DNA from: Marinobacterium nitratireducens
GTDB taxonomy: Bacteria; Pseudomonadota; Gammaproteobacteria; Pseudomonadales; Balneatricaceae
Length of the DNA stretch: 64,000 nucleotides
Assembly: GCF_014645375.1 (NCBI RefSeq)
Contig: NZ_BMLT01000011.1
Location: 125,632-189,631, forward strand
Direction: 5' to 3'
Position 1 is the first letter of the stretch, and each line of letters opens with the position of its first letter. This document shows positions 33,602 through 43,099 of this stretch, piece by piece. The position numbers and the translations under genes are program-made. A model generated the notes under the pieces. It made no database searches and had not been told where the DNA came from. It saw only the letters and a program-made list of their open reading frames with translations.

Positions 33602-35054
33602 TCAGCCATTGTGATACACCCACTCCAGCAACGACCGTTCGAAGGCCCGTACCGGGTGCTTCAGCGAGTCGCGTCTGGCCTGTTGCCGGTCTTCGGCGTT
33701 CAGGCTGATTCCCGATACCATCACCACGAACAGATACTCGCGCCCGGATCTGGCGGTCAGGTATCCGGCCAGGTTGGTGGTCGCATTGATGGTTCCGCTT
33801 TTGCCGCGCAGGTTGCCGAGCAGCACCGAGTTGCTAAGACTGCGCCGGTATCTGAGGGTGCCCGATTCGCCGGCAACCGCCAGCGACCGGTAGGTAATGG
33901 CCTGTCGCTGTCCTGCCAGGTGTCGCAGCAGCTGCGCCAGTTGTGCAGGCTGCAGCAGATTGTCCCGGGACAGGCCGGAGCCGTCGGCGATCACCGCCGG
34001 ATCCAGCAGCAGTCCAAGATCCGATTGCAGTCGCGCCTTGAGGGCCCGGGCGCCGTTGCGAAAGTTGCCCGCGGTTCCGGTCTGGTGGCGGCCAAGTGTT
34101 TTGAGCAGACTGTCGGCGACCAGGTTATCGGACACCTGCAGCATTTGCCCCAGCAGCTGTGACAGCGGCGCCGAGCTGATCCGGGCCACTTCCTGCCATC
34201 CGTCGCCGGGGCTTCTTTCTTCGCGAATCTGACCGTTGAGCCGTATGCCGAGCTCCTGCAGCTGCAGGCGGATCACGTCCGAGGCAAAAGCGACCGGGTC
34301 GGTGACGGCGAAGTTGAGCGGCCAGACCTTGCGGTTGCTGACCACGCAGCCGTGCAGCCGGTAGCGGTTTCCGGGGCCGGTATCGACCTCGAGCTCGCAC
34401 AGCTGACGACGCTGCTGTGCAGGCGTCACCGTGGTCGCCTCGTTTTCGACCAGCAGCGGCTGGTGTGGCGGGATGTAGAATCGCGCCAGGTCGCCGGGGG
34501 CTCTGGCGGTGAGGCTCGCGGCGACACAGTTTTCGTCGAGAATCAGCGCCGGCACCGGCGCACTGTAGCAGACGCTGAGGTTGTTCCAGGGCCAGCCTTC
34601 GGCCCAGGCGTAACCGTCGTAGGCGGAGGTGTCGAGCAGCAGGTTGCCGTTGATGGTATCGATGCCTTCTGCGCCCAGGCGCTCCAGCAACTGGCGCAAC
34701 TGCGAGCGGCTGAAGTCCGGGGCGCCGCTGAACTCCAGGCGCAGATCCCCCGACCACTGGCTGCCGGTGCGGTTGCCGCGACGTAACAGGCGGGTGTGGA
34801 AGCGAAAATCAGGGCCCAGTTCGCGCTCGGCTGCGTAGGCGGTCAGCAGCTTCAGTGTGCTGGCCGGCGGCATCAGCGCCTGTGAGCGATAGTCGATGGT
34901 GACGGGGCCGGAGGTGATGGGCTCAACGACCAGCCCCAGCTGGCTGCCTTCCGGGGCCAGCGACAGCAGCTGCTCCCACCCCCCCGGCGGCCCGCGCCAC
35001 GGGTCCGGACAGTAACAGGCTGCAGCCAAGCAGGAGTATGCCAAAAGTTTTCAT
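33602..35054 (-). CDS. dacB: D-alanyl-D-alanine carboxypeptidase/endopeptidase DacB (PBP4), frameshifted at the signal peptide junction
   Basis: Periplasmic peptidoglycan hydrolase. The mature frame (stop at 33602) carries all three penicillin-binding motifs: PASTLK (Ser-x-x-Lys), VSDNLVAD (Ser-x-Asn) and GKSGTINA (Lys-Ser-Gly). The expected signal peptide MKTFGILLLGCSLLLSGPVA starts with the ATG at 35054 but lies in a different frame. A run of seven G (minus strand; C at 34979-34985) separates them. With six G the product would read ARAAGGWEQLLSLAPEG without interruption. As given, the signal-peptide frame hits TGA soon after the run. This is either a sequencing error, a phase-variable tract or a recent mutation. 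Confidence 0.85.
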
Positions 35055-35315
35055 GTATCGTCCCTGACAGGCCATTGAAGTTCCGGGTGAGTAACCGAAT
35101 TCTGCGTCTGAAGCAGGCTCTACAGACTCAGTTTAGCTGACCCGGCCGGGCTGATTCTGCAGGGCTGCAGCGAAAACGCTGGTCAGCAACCTGCAGGGTT
35201 GCGCCTGGAGACATTGGTCTGCGACAGGGGGGAAAGGTTCAGCGCTGTCAGGCGCAAGCCGGACGCCGGAATGCGTCGGGCGCGAAGGCGGCCTGGTCGG
35301 TTCCGGCCCGTCCGG

Positions 35316-35510
35316 TTACTGCTTGATACCGTCGAGCCGGTTGTCGAGCAGTGCCTCCAGGGCCTCTAGCTTGGCCTTGATCGCCTCGATATTGTTGCTG
35401 CCGTCGCTGAGTTCCGGTGATATGCGGATCATGTCCAGGGCTTCGACGAGAAATGTTTCCTCGTTCATCTTGGCCAGCTGTTCTGCGGTCCAGTGTTTGG
35501 TCTTGTACAT
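35316..35510 (-). CDS. Small hypothetical protein, 64 aa
   Basis: Short helical protein YKTKHWTAEQLAKMNEETFL... ending LEALEALLDNRLDGIKQ; charged, no membrane segment. A good ribosome binding site (CGAGGTAGCCCGA) stands before the ATG. It lies 80 bases upstream of the hypE stop on the same strand, so it is the next gene after the hyp operon and could be read through from it. The region between it and dacB (35055-35315) shows no gene that I can support. No family recognised. Confidence 0.6.
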   Translation of the reverse strand: MYKTKHWTAEQLAKMNEETFLVEALDMIRISPELSDGSNNIEAIKAKLEALEALLDNRLDGIKQ

Positions 35511-35590
35511 TCGGGCTACCTCGGGTTCAACCTCTGTAGGTATGGGTTAGGTGTATGCTTTTTGCAAGTAGTTCCCTACCGGGTCGAGCG

Positions 35591-36610
35591 TCAGCAGATT
35601 CGGGGCAGCAGTTCTCCGCTGACCGCGGGCAGGCTGCGCTCGACGCCATAGAGTCCGCGCACGATCACCGCACTGTTGCGTTGCGGCACCAGACGGCCGA
35701 TCAGCTGTGCGCCGCTGCCCAGTGGGTGGGCGTGCATACGTTCAAGCATCCGCTCGGCCGCGTCGGCCTCGACGGCTGCCAGCAGGCGTCCTTCACAGGC
35801 CAGCTGCAGCGGATCGAGTCCCAGCAGCTCGCACAATCCCCGTACCGCCGGCCTTACCGGAATCGCCGCTTCCTCCAGTTCGACGCTGAGCCCGGCTGCG
35901 GCGGCGAACTCGTGCAGCACGGCATTGACACCGCCACGGGTGGCATCCCGCATCGCCAGCAGTCCCGGTTCCTCCAGCATGCCTTTTACCAGCGGCCAGA
36001 GGCTGGCGCAGTCGCTGATCAGGTCGCCGCCCAGTGCCAGCTCGCGTCGGCAGGCCAGGATGGCGGCGCCGTGATCGCCGACAGGACCGCTGACCAGCAG
36101 CCTGCAGCCGGCTTTCAGACGGTGGGTGCCGAGGTCGACTGCCGCCGGAATCACGCCAATGCCACTGGTGTTGATGAAGAGTCCATCGGCGGCGCCGCGG
36201 GGCACGACCTTGGTATCGCCGGTCACCACCAGCGCGCCGGCGGCCCGCACTTCGCGGGCCAGGTCGGCCAGCAACGCCTGCAGCGTCTCCAGCGGCAGAC
36301 CTTCCTCGATGATCAAAGCACAGCTGAGATAGTGCGGCCGGGCGCCGCCGACGACCAGGTCGTTGAGGGTGCCGTTGGCGGCCAGGGTGCCGATGTTGCC
36401 GCCGGGAAAGCACAGCGGCGTGACCACGAAGCTGTCGGTGGTGAACGCCAGCCGCTCGCCCGGCGCCAGCGTCATGTTCAGCCGGGCCTGGTCCTCCTGA
36501 CGCGCCAGAATGGCATTGTCGAACAGCGGCTGGATATGCTGGTGCAGCAGTTGCTGCATCGGTTCGCCACCGCTGCCGTGCGCCAGCGTCAGGCGTTTAG
36601 CGTCGGTCAT
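35591..36610 (-). CDS. hypE: Hydrogenase maturation factor HypE
   Basis: Forms, with HypF, the cyanide ligand of the NiFe site by dehydrating a thiocarboxamide on its own C-terminal cysteine. Length 339 residues. The C-terminus ends LLPRIC, matching the PRxC hallmark with the reactive cysteine last. AIR-synthase-like blocks include LTLAHGSGGEPMQQLL, DSFVVTPLCFPGGNIGTLA and LFINTSGIGVIP. The ATG at 36610 gives the usual start and overlaps the hypD stop by 14 bases. It is the final gene of hypF-protease-hypABCDE. Confidence 0.96.
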   Translation of the reverse strand: MTDAKRLTLAHGSGGEPMQQLLHQHIQPLFDNAILARQEDQARLNMTLAPGERLAFTTDSFVVTPLCFPGGNIGTLAANGTLNDLVVGGARPHYLSCALIIEEGLPLETLQALLADLAREVRAAGALVVTGDTKVVPRGAADGLFINTSGIGVIPAAVDLGTHRLKAGCRLLVSGPVGDHGAAILACRRELALGGDLISDCASLWPLVKGMLEEPGLLAMRDATRGGVNAVLHEFAAAAGLSVELEEAAIPVRPAVRGLCELLGLDPLQLACEGRLLAAVEADAAERMLERMHAHPLGSGAQLIGRLVPQRNSAVIVRGLYGVERSLPAVSGELLPRIC

Positions 36611-37727
36611 CGGCGCTCTCCTGTCGATACTGATACCAGGCGGCACAGGCGCCTTCCGATGACACCATCAGCGGACCGCTGGGCGTCGCGGGTGTGCACT
36701 CGCGACCGAACAGCGGGCAGTGGGGCGGTTTCATGCGCCCGCTCAGTACCGCCGCGCAGCCACAGCGCGGATCCCCGGGTTCCGCGCCTGTCGCGGCCCT
36801 CGGTTCGAGCAGCGCCGCGGCGTCGAAGGCGCGGTATTCCGGGGCCAGCTGCAGGCCCGAGTGGGGCAGTGAGCCGAGCCCGCGCCATTCGGTTGATGGC
36901 GCAGGCTCGAACACTTCCTCCATTGCGGCGCGGGCGGCGCTATTGCCCGAGGTCGTGGCGACGCGCCGGTACTGCAGCTCGACGCAGGCCTTGCCCTGTT
37001 CGAGCTGACGCAGCAGCATCCAGACCGACTGCAAAAGATCCACCGGCTCGAAGCCGCTGATCACCACCGGGCGCCGGTATTGCGCAGGGATGAAATCGAA
37101 CGGGCGGGTGCCGGTGACCAGACTGACGTGCCCCGGACCGATAAAACCGTCGAGGCACAGCTGCGGGTCCGCCAGCAGCGCCCGCAGCGGCGGCTCGATC
37201 AGCACCAGATGACAGAGCGCGCGGAAGTTGCCAATCCCCTCGCGCCGCGCCGCCTGCAGCGCCAGGGCGGTGGCCGGGGCCGTGGTTTCGAAGCCGATGG
37301 CGAGGAACACGATGTCTTTGTCGGGGTGGCGGCGGGCCAGTTCGAGCGCATCGCGCGGGCCGTACACGACCTCGACCGCGGCACCGCCGGCACGGGCCTC
37401 GAGCAGGCTGCCGCCGGTGCCGGGAACGCGCACGGCGTCGCCGTAACTGCACAGCAGGGTGCCGGGGCGCTGCGCCAGCGCCACCGCCTGGTCGATCACC
37501 GTTTCGGGCAGTACGCAGACCGGGCAGCCCGGGCCGTGGACGAACTCGACGCAGTCCGGCAGCAGACGGTCGAGGCCGAAGCGGAAAATGGCGTGGGTAT
37601 GGCCGCCGCACACTTCCATCAACTGCCAGGGTTGCTGGCGCGAAGGCAGCCTGGCGGCGCTGGCGTCGATTCGCTTCACCAGCTGCGCGACCAGCGCCGG
37701 ATCACGGAACTCGTCAACGTACTTCAT
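36597..37727 (-). CDS. hypD: Hydrogenase maturation factor HypD
   Basis: Iron-sulfur scaffold that, with HypC, assembles the Fe(CN)2CO unit. Length 376 residues. Conserved cysteine regions are visible: MEVCGGHTHAIFRFGLDRLL near residue 37, FVHGPGCPVCVLPE near 63, and the C-terminal cluster ligands in GDPRCGCAAVLSGRMKPPHC and PLFGRECTPATPSGPLMVSS. Its start overlaps the hypC stop by four bases and its end overlaps hypE. Confidence 0.97.
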   Translation of the reverse strand: MKYVDEFRDPALVAQLVKRIDASAARLPSRQQPWQLMEVCGGHTHAIFRFGLDRLLPDCVEFVHGPGCPVCVLPETVIDQAVALAQRPGTLLCSYGDAVRVPGTGGSLLEARAGGAAVEVVYGPRDALELARRHPDKDIVFLAIGFETTAPATALALQAARREGIGNFRALCHLVLIEPPLRALLADPQLCLDGFIGPGHVSLVTGTRPFDFIPAQYRRPVVISGFEPVDLLQSVWMLLRQLEQGKACVELQYRRVATTSGNSAARAAMEEVFEPAPSTEWRGLGSLPHSGLQLAPEYRAFDAAALLEPRAATGAEPGDPRCGCAAVLSGRMKPPHCPLFGRECTPATPSGPLMVSSEGACAAWYQYRQESADDRR

Positions 37728-37972
37728 GCGCCGTCTCCGTCGTCCAGTTCGGCCCAGAGCGCCAGCGAGGCCAGAGCCTCCTGTTCACTGATCTGCGCCA
37801 GAGCCACGCCGACGTGTACCAGGACCCAGGCCCCGATCAGTGTCTCCGGCGGGCCGTCCGCGATGACGCAGCTAAGCTCGATTTCGCGCTGTACTCCGCC
37901 GCTGTCTGCGAGCGCGAGGGCGCGTGAAGGGTCGCTGATCGACAGCACCTGTGCCGGAACCGCGAGACACAT
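37724..37972 (-). CDS. hypC: Hydrogenase assembly chaperone HypC
   Basis: Small chaperone, 82 residues, that carries the iron unit between HypD and the large subunit. The N-terminus MCLAVPAQVLSI has the essential Cys2, and GAWVLVHVGVALAQISEQEA is the conserved C-terminal half. The start codon shares its last base with the hypB stop, and the end overlaps hypD, so the whole segment is translationally coupled. Confidence 0.95.
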   Translation of the reverse strand: MCLAVPAQVLSISDPSRALALADSGGVQREIELSCVIADGPPETLIGAWVLVHVGVALAQISEQEALASLALWAELDDGDGA

Positions 37973-38676
37973 CAGCCTGCCTCCCTGTCGGGCTGTCGCA
38001 GCCAGTCGAGCCAGGCGTCCAGTCCGGTACCGGCGGTTGCGCTCAGCTGCAGCGCCGGCAGCTCAGGGCAGATGCGTCGTGCGTTGGCGATGCAGCGGTC
38101 CGGGTCGAAGTCGACATGGGGCAGCAGGTCGATCTTGGTGATCAGCAGGAGGTCGGCGTGACGGAAGATACCGGGGTACTTCAGCGGCTTGTCGTCGCCC
38201 TCGGTGACCGATACCAGCACCACCCGCGCCTGTTCTCCGAGGTCGAACTGGGACGGGCAGATGAGGTTGCCGACGTTCTCGATGAACAGCAGGCCGCCCG
38301 GAGCCTCGGGCAGACGGTGCAGAGCGTCGTGCACCATGGCGGCGTCGAGGTGGCAGGCCTGGCCGGTCTGAATCTGCACCGCCGGGGTGCCGGTGGCGCG
38401 GATGCGGGCGGCGTCGAGTTCGGTCTGCTGGTCACCTTCGATCACCAGCGCCGGGCGCAGTCCCTGCAATCGCCGCAGGGTTTTTTCCAGCAGCGTGGTC
38501 TTGCCGGTGCCGGGGCTGGAGACCAGATTCAGGGCGGTCAGTCGCCGGCGCCGCAGGTGCTCGCGGTTGTGCTCGGCGCCTTGGCGGTTGGCGTCCATCA
38601 GGTCGCGGTGCAGCGCGATAAGCTGGCGCTGCTCAGCCTGGGGTGTCGGCTCGTCGCAGCCGCAGTGTCCGCACAT
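37972..38676 (-). CDS. hypB: Hydrogenase nickel-insertion GTPase HypB
   Basis: GTPase that drives nickel insertion with HypA. Length 234 residues. The N-terminus has the metal motif CGHCGCDEP. The P-loop is VSSPGTGKTTLLEKTL near residue 54, followed by VIEGDQQTELDAARIRATG and FIENVGNLICPSQFDLGE, and by ITKIDLLPHVDFD as the NKxD-type specificity loop. No histidine-rich nickel-storage stretch is present. It is placed between hypA and hypC with single-base overlaps. Confidence 0.96.
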   Translation of the reverse strand: MCGHCGCDEPTPQAEQRQLIALHRDLMDANRQGAEHNREHLRRRRLTALNLVSSPGTGKTTLLEKTLRRLQGLRPALVIEGDQQTELDAARIRATGTPAVQIQTGQACHLDAAMVHDALHRLPEAPGGLLFIENVGNLICPSQFDLGEQARVVLVSVTEGDDKPLKYPGIFRHADLLLITKIDLLPHVDFDPDRCIANARRICPELPALQLSATAGTGLDAWLDWLRQPDREAG

Positions 38677-39017
38677 CAGCGGGCCTCCATCTGTTCGATG
38701 ATCAATTCGTCGCCGCCGGCCAGATCGCGTGCTTCGCCGGCGCAGGCCGGGCAGGCGTCAAGCCAGCGGTAAACCTCGTAGTGCCGGCCGCAGGCAAGGC
38801 AGCGGGCCCTGGCGGGCTGGCGTCTGATGGTCAGGGCGCAAGCCTCCAGGCAGGCGGGCTTTGCCACCGTTTCGAAGGCGAAGCGCAGCGCCTCGGGCTC
38901 GACGCAGCAAAGACAGCCGATACCGAGCTCGACGCCAAGGATATGCGTCAGACCGCGGGCGTCGGCCTCGCGCTCCAGGGTCGCGATCAGGCTTCGGCAC
39001 AGGCTCAGCTCGTGCAT
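38676..39017 (-). CDS. hypA: Hydrogenase nickel metallochaperone HypA
   Basis: Nickel carrier of 113 residues. The N-terminal MHEL provides the nickel site. The zinc site has CLACGRHYEV and CPACAGEARD. The middle region GVELGIGCLCCVEPEALRFA follows the HypA pattern, though it is richer in cysteine than usual (CLCC). The start overlaps the hydrogenase protease gene by 13 bases. Confidence 0.94.
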   Translation of the reverse strand: MHELSLCRSLIATLEREADARGLTHILGVELGIGCLCCVEPEALRFAFETVAKPACLEACALTIRRQPARARCLACGRHYEVYRWLDACPACAGEARDLAGGDELIIEQMEAR

Positions 39018-39511
39018 GCCGGGTCTCCCTGCGGCGCCCGTTGCCTCAGGCGGATGCCGTTGTGCTCGAGCAAAGTGGCCAGACGTTCGCAGGCCTGCGG
39101 CAGGCGCTGTTCCAGCGCCCGGCTCAACGCCGGGCCCCAGTCCAGCGACGCGAACGCCGCCCCGACCAGGCTGACGCGCGCCGGCGCCTCGCCGAGCACC
39201 GCCATCAGCTGCAGCAGCTCGGCAAGGCCCAGTTCGTGCACCGCCAGTTGCCGCTCGCAGTCGAGCACCGGCAGCGGATCGATCACACGAAGGTCGCTAC
39301 CGGCATCGCTGTAGCGCACGGCGTCCAGCACGATCAGCCAGCGGCAGCCGGCGATACGGTCGTAGTGGGCCACCGGTCGGGTACCGCCGTGCAGGCAGAG
39401 TACCTGCTCGGGTATCTCGTAGCGCTGTTCGAAGCGCTGCAGCAGGCGCTCGCCGAAACCATCGTCGCTGCGTAGCGGGTGCCCCAGCGATAACACTATG
39501 GCCGCGTTCAT
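39005..39511 (-). CDS. Hydrogenase maturation endopeptidase (HybD/HycI family)
   Basis: Removes the C-terminal extension of the large subunit after nickel insertion. Length 168 residues from the ATG at 39511. The family start is LSLGHPLRSDDGFGERLLQR, where an Asn usual in GNPL is His; the acidic nickel ligand is the second Asp in DDG. The other ligands are Asp in LIVLDAVRYSD and His in AVHELGLAEL. The likely substrate is HydA at 46870, whose C-terminus has about nine residues after DPCISCSVH. The start overlaps the hypF stop by four bases. Confidence 0.9.
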   Translation of the reverse strand: MNAAIVLSLGHPLRSDDGFGERLLQRFEQRYEIPEQVLCLHGGTRPVAHYDRIAGCRWLIVLDAVRYSDAGSDLRVIDPLPVLDCERQLAVHELGLAELLQLMAVLGEAPARVSLVGAAFASLDWGPALSRALEQRLPQACERLATLLEHNGIRLRQRAPQGDPACTS

Positions 39512-41805
39512 GGGCGCCTTTCCCGCGCCCAGGCGACCACGGCCTGCCCCAGCGCCAGGCCGCCGTCGCCGGCCGGCAGCTGCCTCGGCGCCAGCAGCAT
39601 CAGTCCGCTGTCGCGCAGTTGATGCTGCAGGGCCTCGAGCAGCAGGCGGTTGTGCAGGCATCCGCCCCCCAGCGCCAGGGTGTCGCAGTGATAGGTGTGC
39701 GCCAGCGCCCGTACCCGCTGCGCCAGCAGTTCGGCAAGCCAGTGGTGGAAGCAGTAGGCCAGGCGTTCCGGGGTTTCGCTCCCGAGGCCGCCGAGCAGCC
39801 GCTGCCAGACCCCGTCGAGCGCAATGGGGCCCGCCGGCGGCCCGAGGGCGGGCACCGGCTGCGCCGAGGCGCGGCCTGCCAGGGCCTCGAGTCGCATCGC
39901 GGCCTGGCCTTCGTAGCTGAGTCGCTGCGGCGCGATGTCGAGCAGCGCCGCAACGGCGTCGAACAGGCGACCGCAGGAGCTTGCCGGCGGCGCGTTGAAC
40001 CCCTCGCGGATCAGGCCCCGCAGAGTCGCCAGCGGTTGCCGGCGCAGGGCGTCGAGGGATGGCCAGCGCAGTCGTTCCCAGTCCGGGGACCAGCGCTCGA
40101 GGTGGGCCAGCAGGTTGCGCCAGGGTTCCCGCGCCGCCTGTTCCGCGCCGGGCATCGCCACCGCCGGCAGACCGTCGAGGCGCTCGCAGTGACGGTAGTC
40201 CGCGAGCAGAATTTCCCCGCCCCACAGCGGGTGCGGACTGTCGTCGGGTGCCTGACCGCTGCCGTCCAGGATCAGCCCGAGTACCGGTGGCGCATCGAGC
40301 GGTCTGCGATGCTCGGCAAGACAGGCGGCAAGGTGTGCGTGATGATGCTGGACCTCGATCAGCGGCAGCTGCTGGCGCTCGGCGAGCCGTTGCGCCAGCG
40401 ACCGGCTGTGATAACCCCGATGACCGTCGCAGGCGATCAGGCGCGGCCGGCAGGCGAACAGGCTGGCAAGATCGATACCGCTTTGCTGCAGCTGTTGCAG
40501 GATGCGGGGGTTGGCCAGGTCACCGAGGTGCGCGCCCGGAATCGCCTGGCCCTGGCGCAGCAGGCAGGGGGCGTTTTTAAGATCGCCGCCAAGAGCCAGC
40601 ACGCCATCGGCGGCCTCGAAGCCCGTACCCAGCTTCAGCGCGGCGGGGGCATAGCCGCGGGCGCGGCGCAGAATCTGAGGCTGGCCGGCCGCCAGCTGCA
40701 CCACCGAGTCGTCGATGCGACGCGCGATGACGCGCTCGTGCAGCAGCAGGGCGTCGACGCCGGGCCCGAGCAGAGTCCTGGCCTCGTCGTTGTCGAGACA
40801 GGGCGGCGCGCCTTCGACGTTGCCGGAGGTCATCACCAGCGGCCGGCCGACGGCGCTCAGCAACAGCTGCTGCAGCGGGGTACCCGGCAGCATCACGCCT
40901 ATCCGGTCTAGGCCGTCGCACAGGTTCCCCGGCCAGTGCCCGTCGCGCGAGCGCAGCAGTACGATGGGCGCGGCGGGACCGGTCAGCAGCTCAAGCTCGG
41001 CGGGGGCTGCAATGCAGCGCAGCTGGAGCGCCTCGAGGTCGGGCAGCATCACCGCCAGGGGCTTCTCCGGGCGCCCCTTGAAATCGCGCAGTCGGACGAT
41101 GGCGGCGCTATCGAGGGCGTCGCAGGCCAGATGAAAGCCGCCCACGGCCTTGATGGCCAGCAGGGCGCCGGCCTTCAGCCGCTGTGCGGCGCTGTGGATG
41201 GCGTCCTGTTGCGCCAGCAGACGGCCGTCGGCGGCCAGCAGTTGCAGCTGCGGGCCGCACACCGGGCAGGCGATTGCCTGGGCGTGAAAGCGCCGCCTGT
41301 GCGGGTTGCTAAAGTCGTCGCTGCAGATCGGGCACAGCGGGAAGGGCGCCATGGTGGTGCGTTCGCGATCGTACGGCTGTCCTTCGACGATCGAGAAGCG
41401 CGGACCGCATCGGGTGCAACTGGTGAACGCATAGCGATAGTGGCGATTGCCGCGGTCCCGGATCTCCGTCTGACACTCGGGGCAGATGGCCAGGTCCGGC
41501 TGGATGCGGGTCGTTCCGGGTGTCGTTGAGCTTGGCGCAATGCGAAAGCCGTTGGGGGCCGCATCGCAGCGGGTGTGGCGGATGCTGATGCTGTCGACCT
41601 CGGCCTGTGCCGGCAGGCGGCTTTCGAGCCGCTCTCTAAAGCCCGTAGCGGCGGCGGCGGGGTACAGGCGTATCAACAGACCGTCGCCGTCGTTGCACAC
41701 CTCGCCGTGCAGCGCCATTTCCTGCGCCAGGTGCCAGACGCAGGGCCGCAGGCCGACGCCCTGGACGCTGCCTTTGATGCGGATTTCGGCGATCTGCTGC
41801 TGCAT
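39508..41805 (-). CDS. hypF: Carbamoyltransferase HypF
   Basis: Makes the carbamoyl group passed to HypE for cyanide-ligand synthesis. Length 765 residues, normal. Domains in order: acylphosphatase (IKGSVQGVGLRPCVWHLAQE at the start), two zinc fingers (CPECQTEI with CTRCGPRF, then CPICSDDF with CPVCGPQL), a YrdC-like carbamoyl-adenylation domain (DAIHSAAQRLKAGALLAIKA), and a Kae1-like domain with HHHAHLAACLAEH. The ATG at 41805 is used because the longer frame adds 58 unrelated residues. It is the first gene of the minus-strand maturation operon, divergent from hydB. Confidence 0.97.
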   Translation of the reverse strand: MQQQIAEIRIKGSVQGVGLRPCVWHLAQEMALHGEVCNDGDGLLIRLYPAAAATGFRERLESRLPAQAEVDSISIRHTRCDAAPNGFRIAPSSTTPGTTRIQPDLAICPECQTEIRDRGNRHYRYAFTSCTRCGPRFSIVEGQPYDRERTTMAPFPLCPICSDDFSNPHRRRFHAQAIACPVCGPQLQLLAADGRLLAQQDAIHSAAQRLKAGALLAIKAVGGFHLACDALDSAAIVRLRDFKGRPEKPLAVMLPDLEALQLRCIAAPAELELLTGPAAPIVLLRSRDGHWPGNLCDGLDRIGVMLPGTPLQQLLLSAVGRPLVMTSGNVEGAPPCLDNDEARTLLGPGVDALLLHERVIARRIDDSVVQLAAGQPQILRRARGYAPAALKLGTGFEAADGVLALGGDLKNAPCLLRQGQAIPGAHLGDLANPRILQQLQQSGIDLASLFACRPRLIACDGHRGYHSRSLAQRLAERQQLPLIEVQHHHAHLAACLAEHRRPLDAPPVLGLILDGSGQAPDDSPHPLWGGEILLADYRHCERLDGLPAVAMPGAEQAAREPWRNLLAHLERWSPDWERLRWPSLDALRRQPLATLRGLIREGFNAPPASSCGRLFDAVAALLDIAPQRLSYEGQAAMRLEALAGRASAQPVPALGPPAGPIALDGVWQRLLGGLGSETPERLAYCFHHWLAELLAQRVRALAHTYHCDTLALGGGCLHNRLLLEALQHQLRDSGLMLLAPRQLPAGDGGLALGQAVVAWARERRP

Positions 41806-41905
41806 GACGGGTACTGCACTCCTTTTGCAGGCTGTCCGGCCAGTCGCTGTCACGGGCCCGGCAACGCGTTTGTCCTCAGTATAGGCAGCGCTTTTTGTCG
41901 CCGGC

Positions 41906-41919
41906 TTGATTTCGGTCAG
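41906..41919. promoter_or_regulatory. Possible FNR/Anr box between hypF and hydB
   Basis: TTGATTTCGGTCAG matches TTGATNNNNATCAA at eight of ten defined positions and lies in the divergent 172-base region between the two hydrogenase operons, 59 bases before the hydB ATG. Anaerobic control would make sense, but a single imperfect box is weak evidence. Confidence 0.35.
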
Positions 41920-41977
41920 GAGCGCTGCAATGCCTTGGACTATCCTGATGGGCAACAGACCGCTTCGGAACCGGACC

Positions 41978-43099
41978 ATGGACCAGAGTCGATTTTTGCC
42001 TCAGCGAGACTTCGGACAGCTCTACCACGTGCTGCGCGCCGCCGGTTATCGCGTCGTCGGGGCTGTCGAGGAGCAGGGCGCCCTGACTTACCGCGAGCTC
42101 GAAAGCGTCGACCGGATGCCGACAGGGCTGGTCGACCACCAGGCGCCGGGGCGTTACCGGCTCGAACGGCAGGACCATCACCGCCGGTTCGACTGGGTCG
42201 GCACCGCCCAGGGCCTGAAGCCCTGGCTTTTCAGCGCCGAACAGCCGCTCTGGGTGGCGCGCGAGGTCGAGGGCGGGCTGCGCTTCGAGGAAGTGCGTGA
42301 AACACCGCCGCCCACCGCCGTGATCGGCGTTCGTGCCTGCGATCTGGCGGCGCTGGCGTTGCAGGATCGCCATTTTCTCGAGGGTGATTACCCGGACCCG
42401 CATTACCGGGCGCGCCGCGACCAGCTGCTGCTGGTGGCGGTCAACTGCCATCGCAGTGCCGACACCTGTTTCTGTGTCTCCACAGGTGACGGGCCGCAGG
42501 TCAGGACCGGGGCGGATCTGGTGCTGGACGAACTGGATCAGGGCTATCTGATCAGCGCGGGCAGCGGGCGCGGCGCAGCGCTGCTGGCGCAACTGCCGAC
42601 CCGGCCGGTACGTGGCTGGCACAAGCGGCGTGCCAAGGCGCTGCGCGGTCGGGCAAGGGTTCAGCAGCGGGCGCTGCCGTCGCGGGATCTGCGCGCGCCG
42701 CTGTACGCGGCGCGGGAGGATATGCACCACTGGCAACCGGTGGCGGACCGCTGTCTGACCTGCGGCAACTGTGCGGCGGTCTGTCCCAGCTGCTTCTGTC
42801 ACCGGGTCGACGAGGAGGCCCCGCTGGATGGCAGCCTGAGCCGTGCGGTGCGGCGCTGGGACACCTGTTTCAATGACGAGCACAGCTACCTGGTCGGGCA
42901 TGTGGTTCGCAAGAGCGCCGAGCATAAATACCGGCAGTGGCTGACCCACAAGCTGGCCAGCTGGCACGACCAGTACGATCGCAGCGGCTGCACCGGCTGC
43001 GGGCGCTGCATTACCTGGTGCCCGGTCGGCATCGATATCGTCGAAGAGGCGCAGCGGCTGTGCGATGAAGTCGGCGAAGCGGAGCGCAACCATGACTGA
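41978..43099 (+). CDS. hydB: Group 3b hydrogenase / sulfhydrogenase subunit beta (4Fe-4S)
   Basis: Electron-transfer subunit of a cytoplasmic NADP-linked [NiFe]-hydrogenase, 373 residues. Two cluster motifs near the C-terminus: CLTCGNCAAVCPSCFCH around 259 and CTGCGRCITWCPVGID around 338. The N-terminal part (FLPQRDFGQLYHVLRAAGYR, VIGVRACDLAALALQDRHFL) matches the HydB/anaerobic sulfite reductase A family. Start chosen at ATG 41978 after CGGAACCGG; ATGs at 41906 and 41948 regions would add residues outside the family. It overlaps hydG by eight bases. Confidence 0.92.
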   Translation: MDQSRFLPQRDFGQLYHVLRAAGYRVVGAVEEQGALTYRELESVDRMPTGLVDHQAPGRYRLERQDHHRRFDWVGTAQGLKPWLFSAEQPLWVAREVEGGLRFEEVRETPPPTAVIGVRACDLAALALQDRHFLEGDYPDPHYRARRDQLLLVAVNCHRSADTCFCVSTGDGPQVRTGADLVLDELDQGYLISAGSGRGAALLAQLPTRPVRGWHKRRAKALRGRARVQQRALPSRDLRAPLYAAREDMHHWQPVADRCLTCGNCAAVCPSCFCHRVDEEAPLDGSLSRAVRRWDTCFNDEHSYLVGHVVRKSAEHKYRQWLTHKLASWHDQYDRSGCTGCGRCITWCPVGIDIVEEAQRLCDEVGEAERNHD

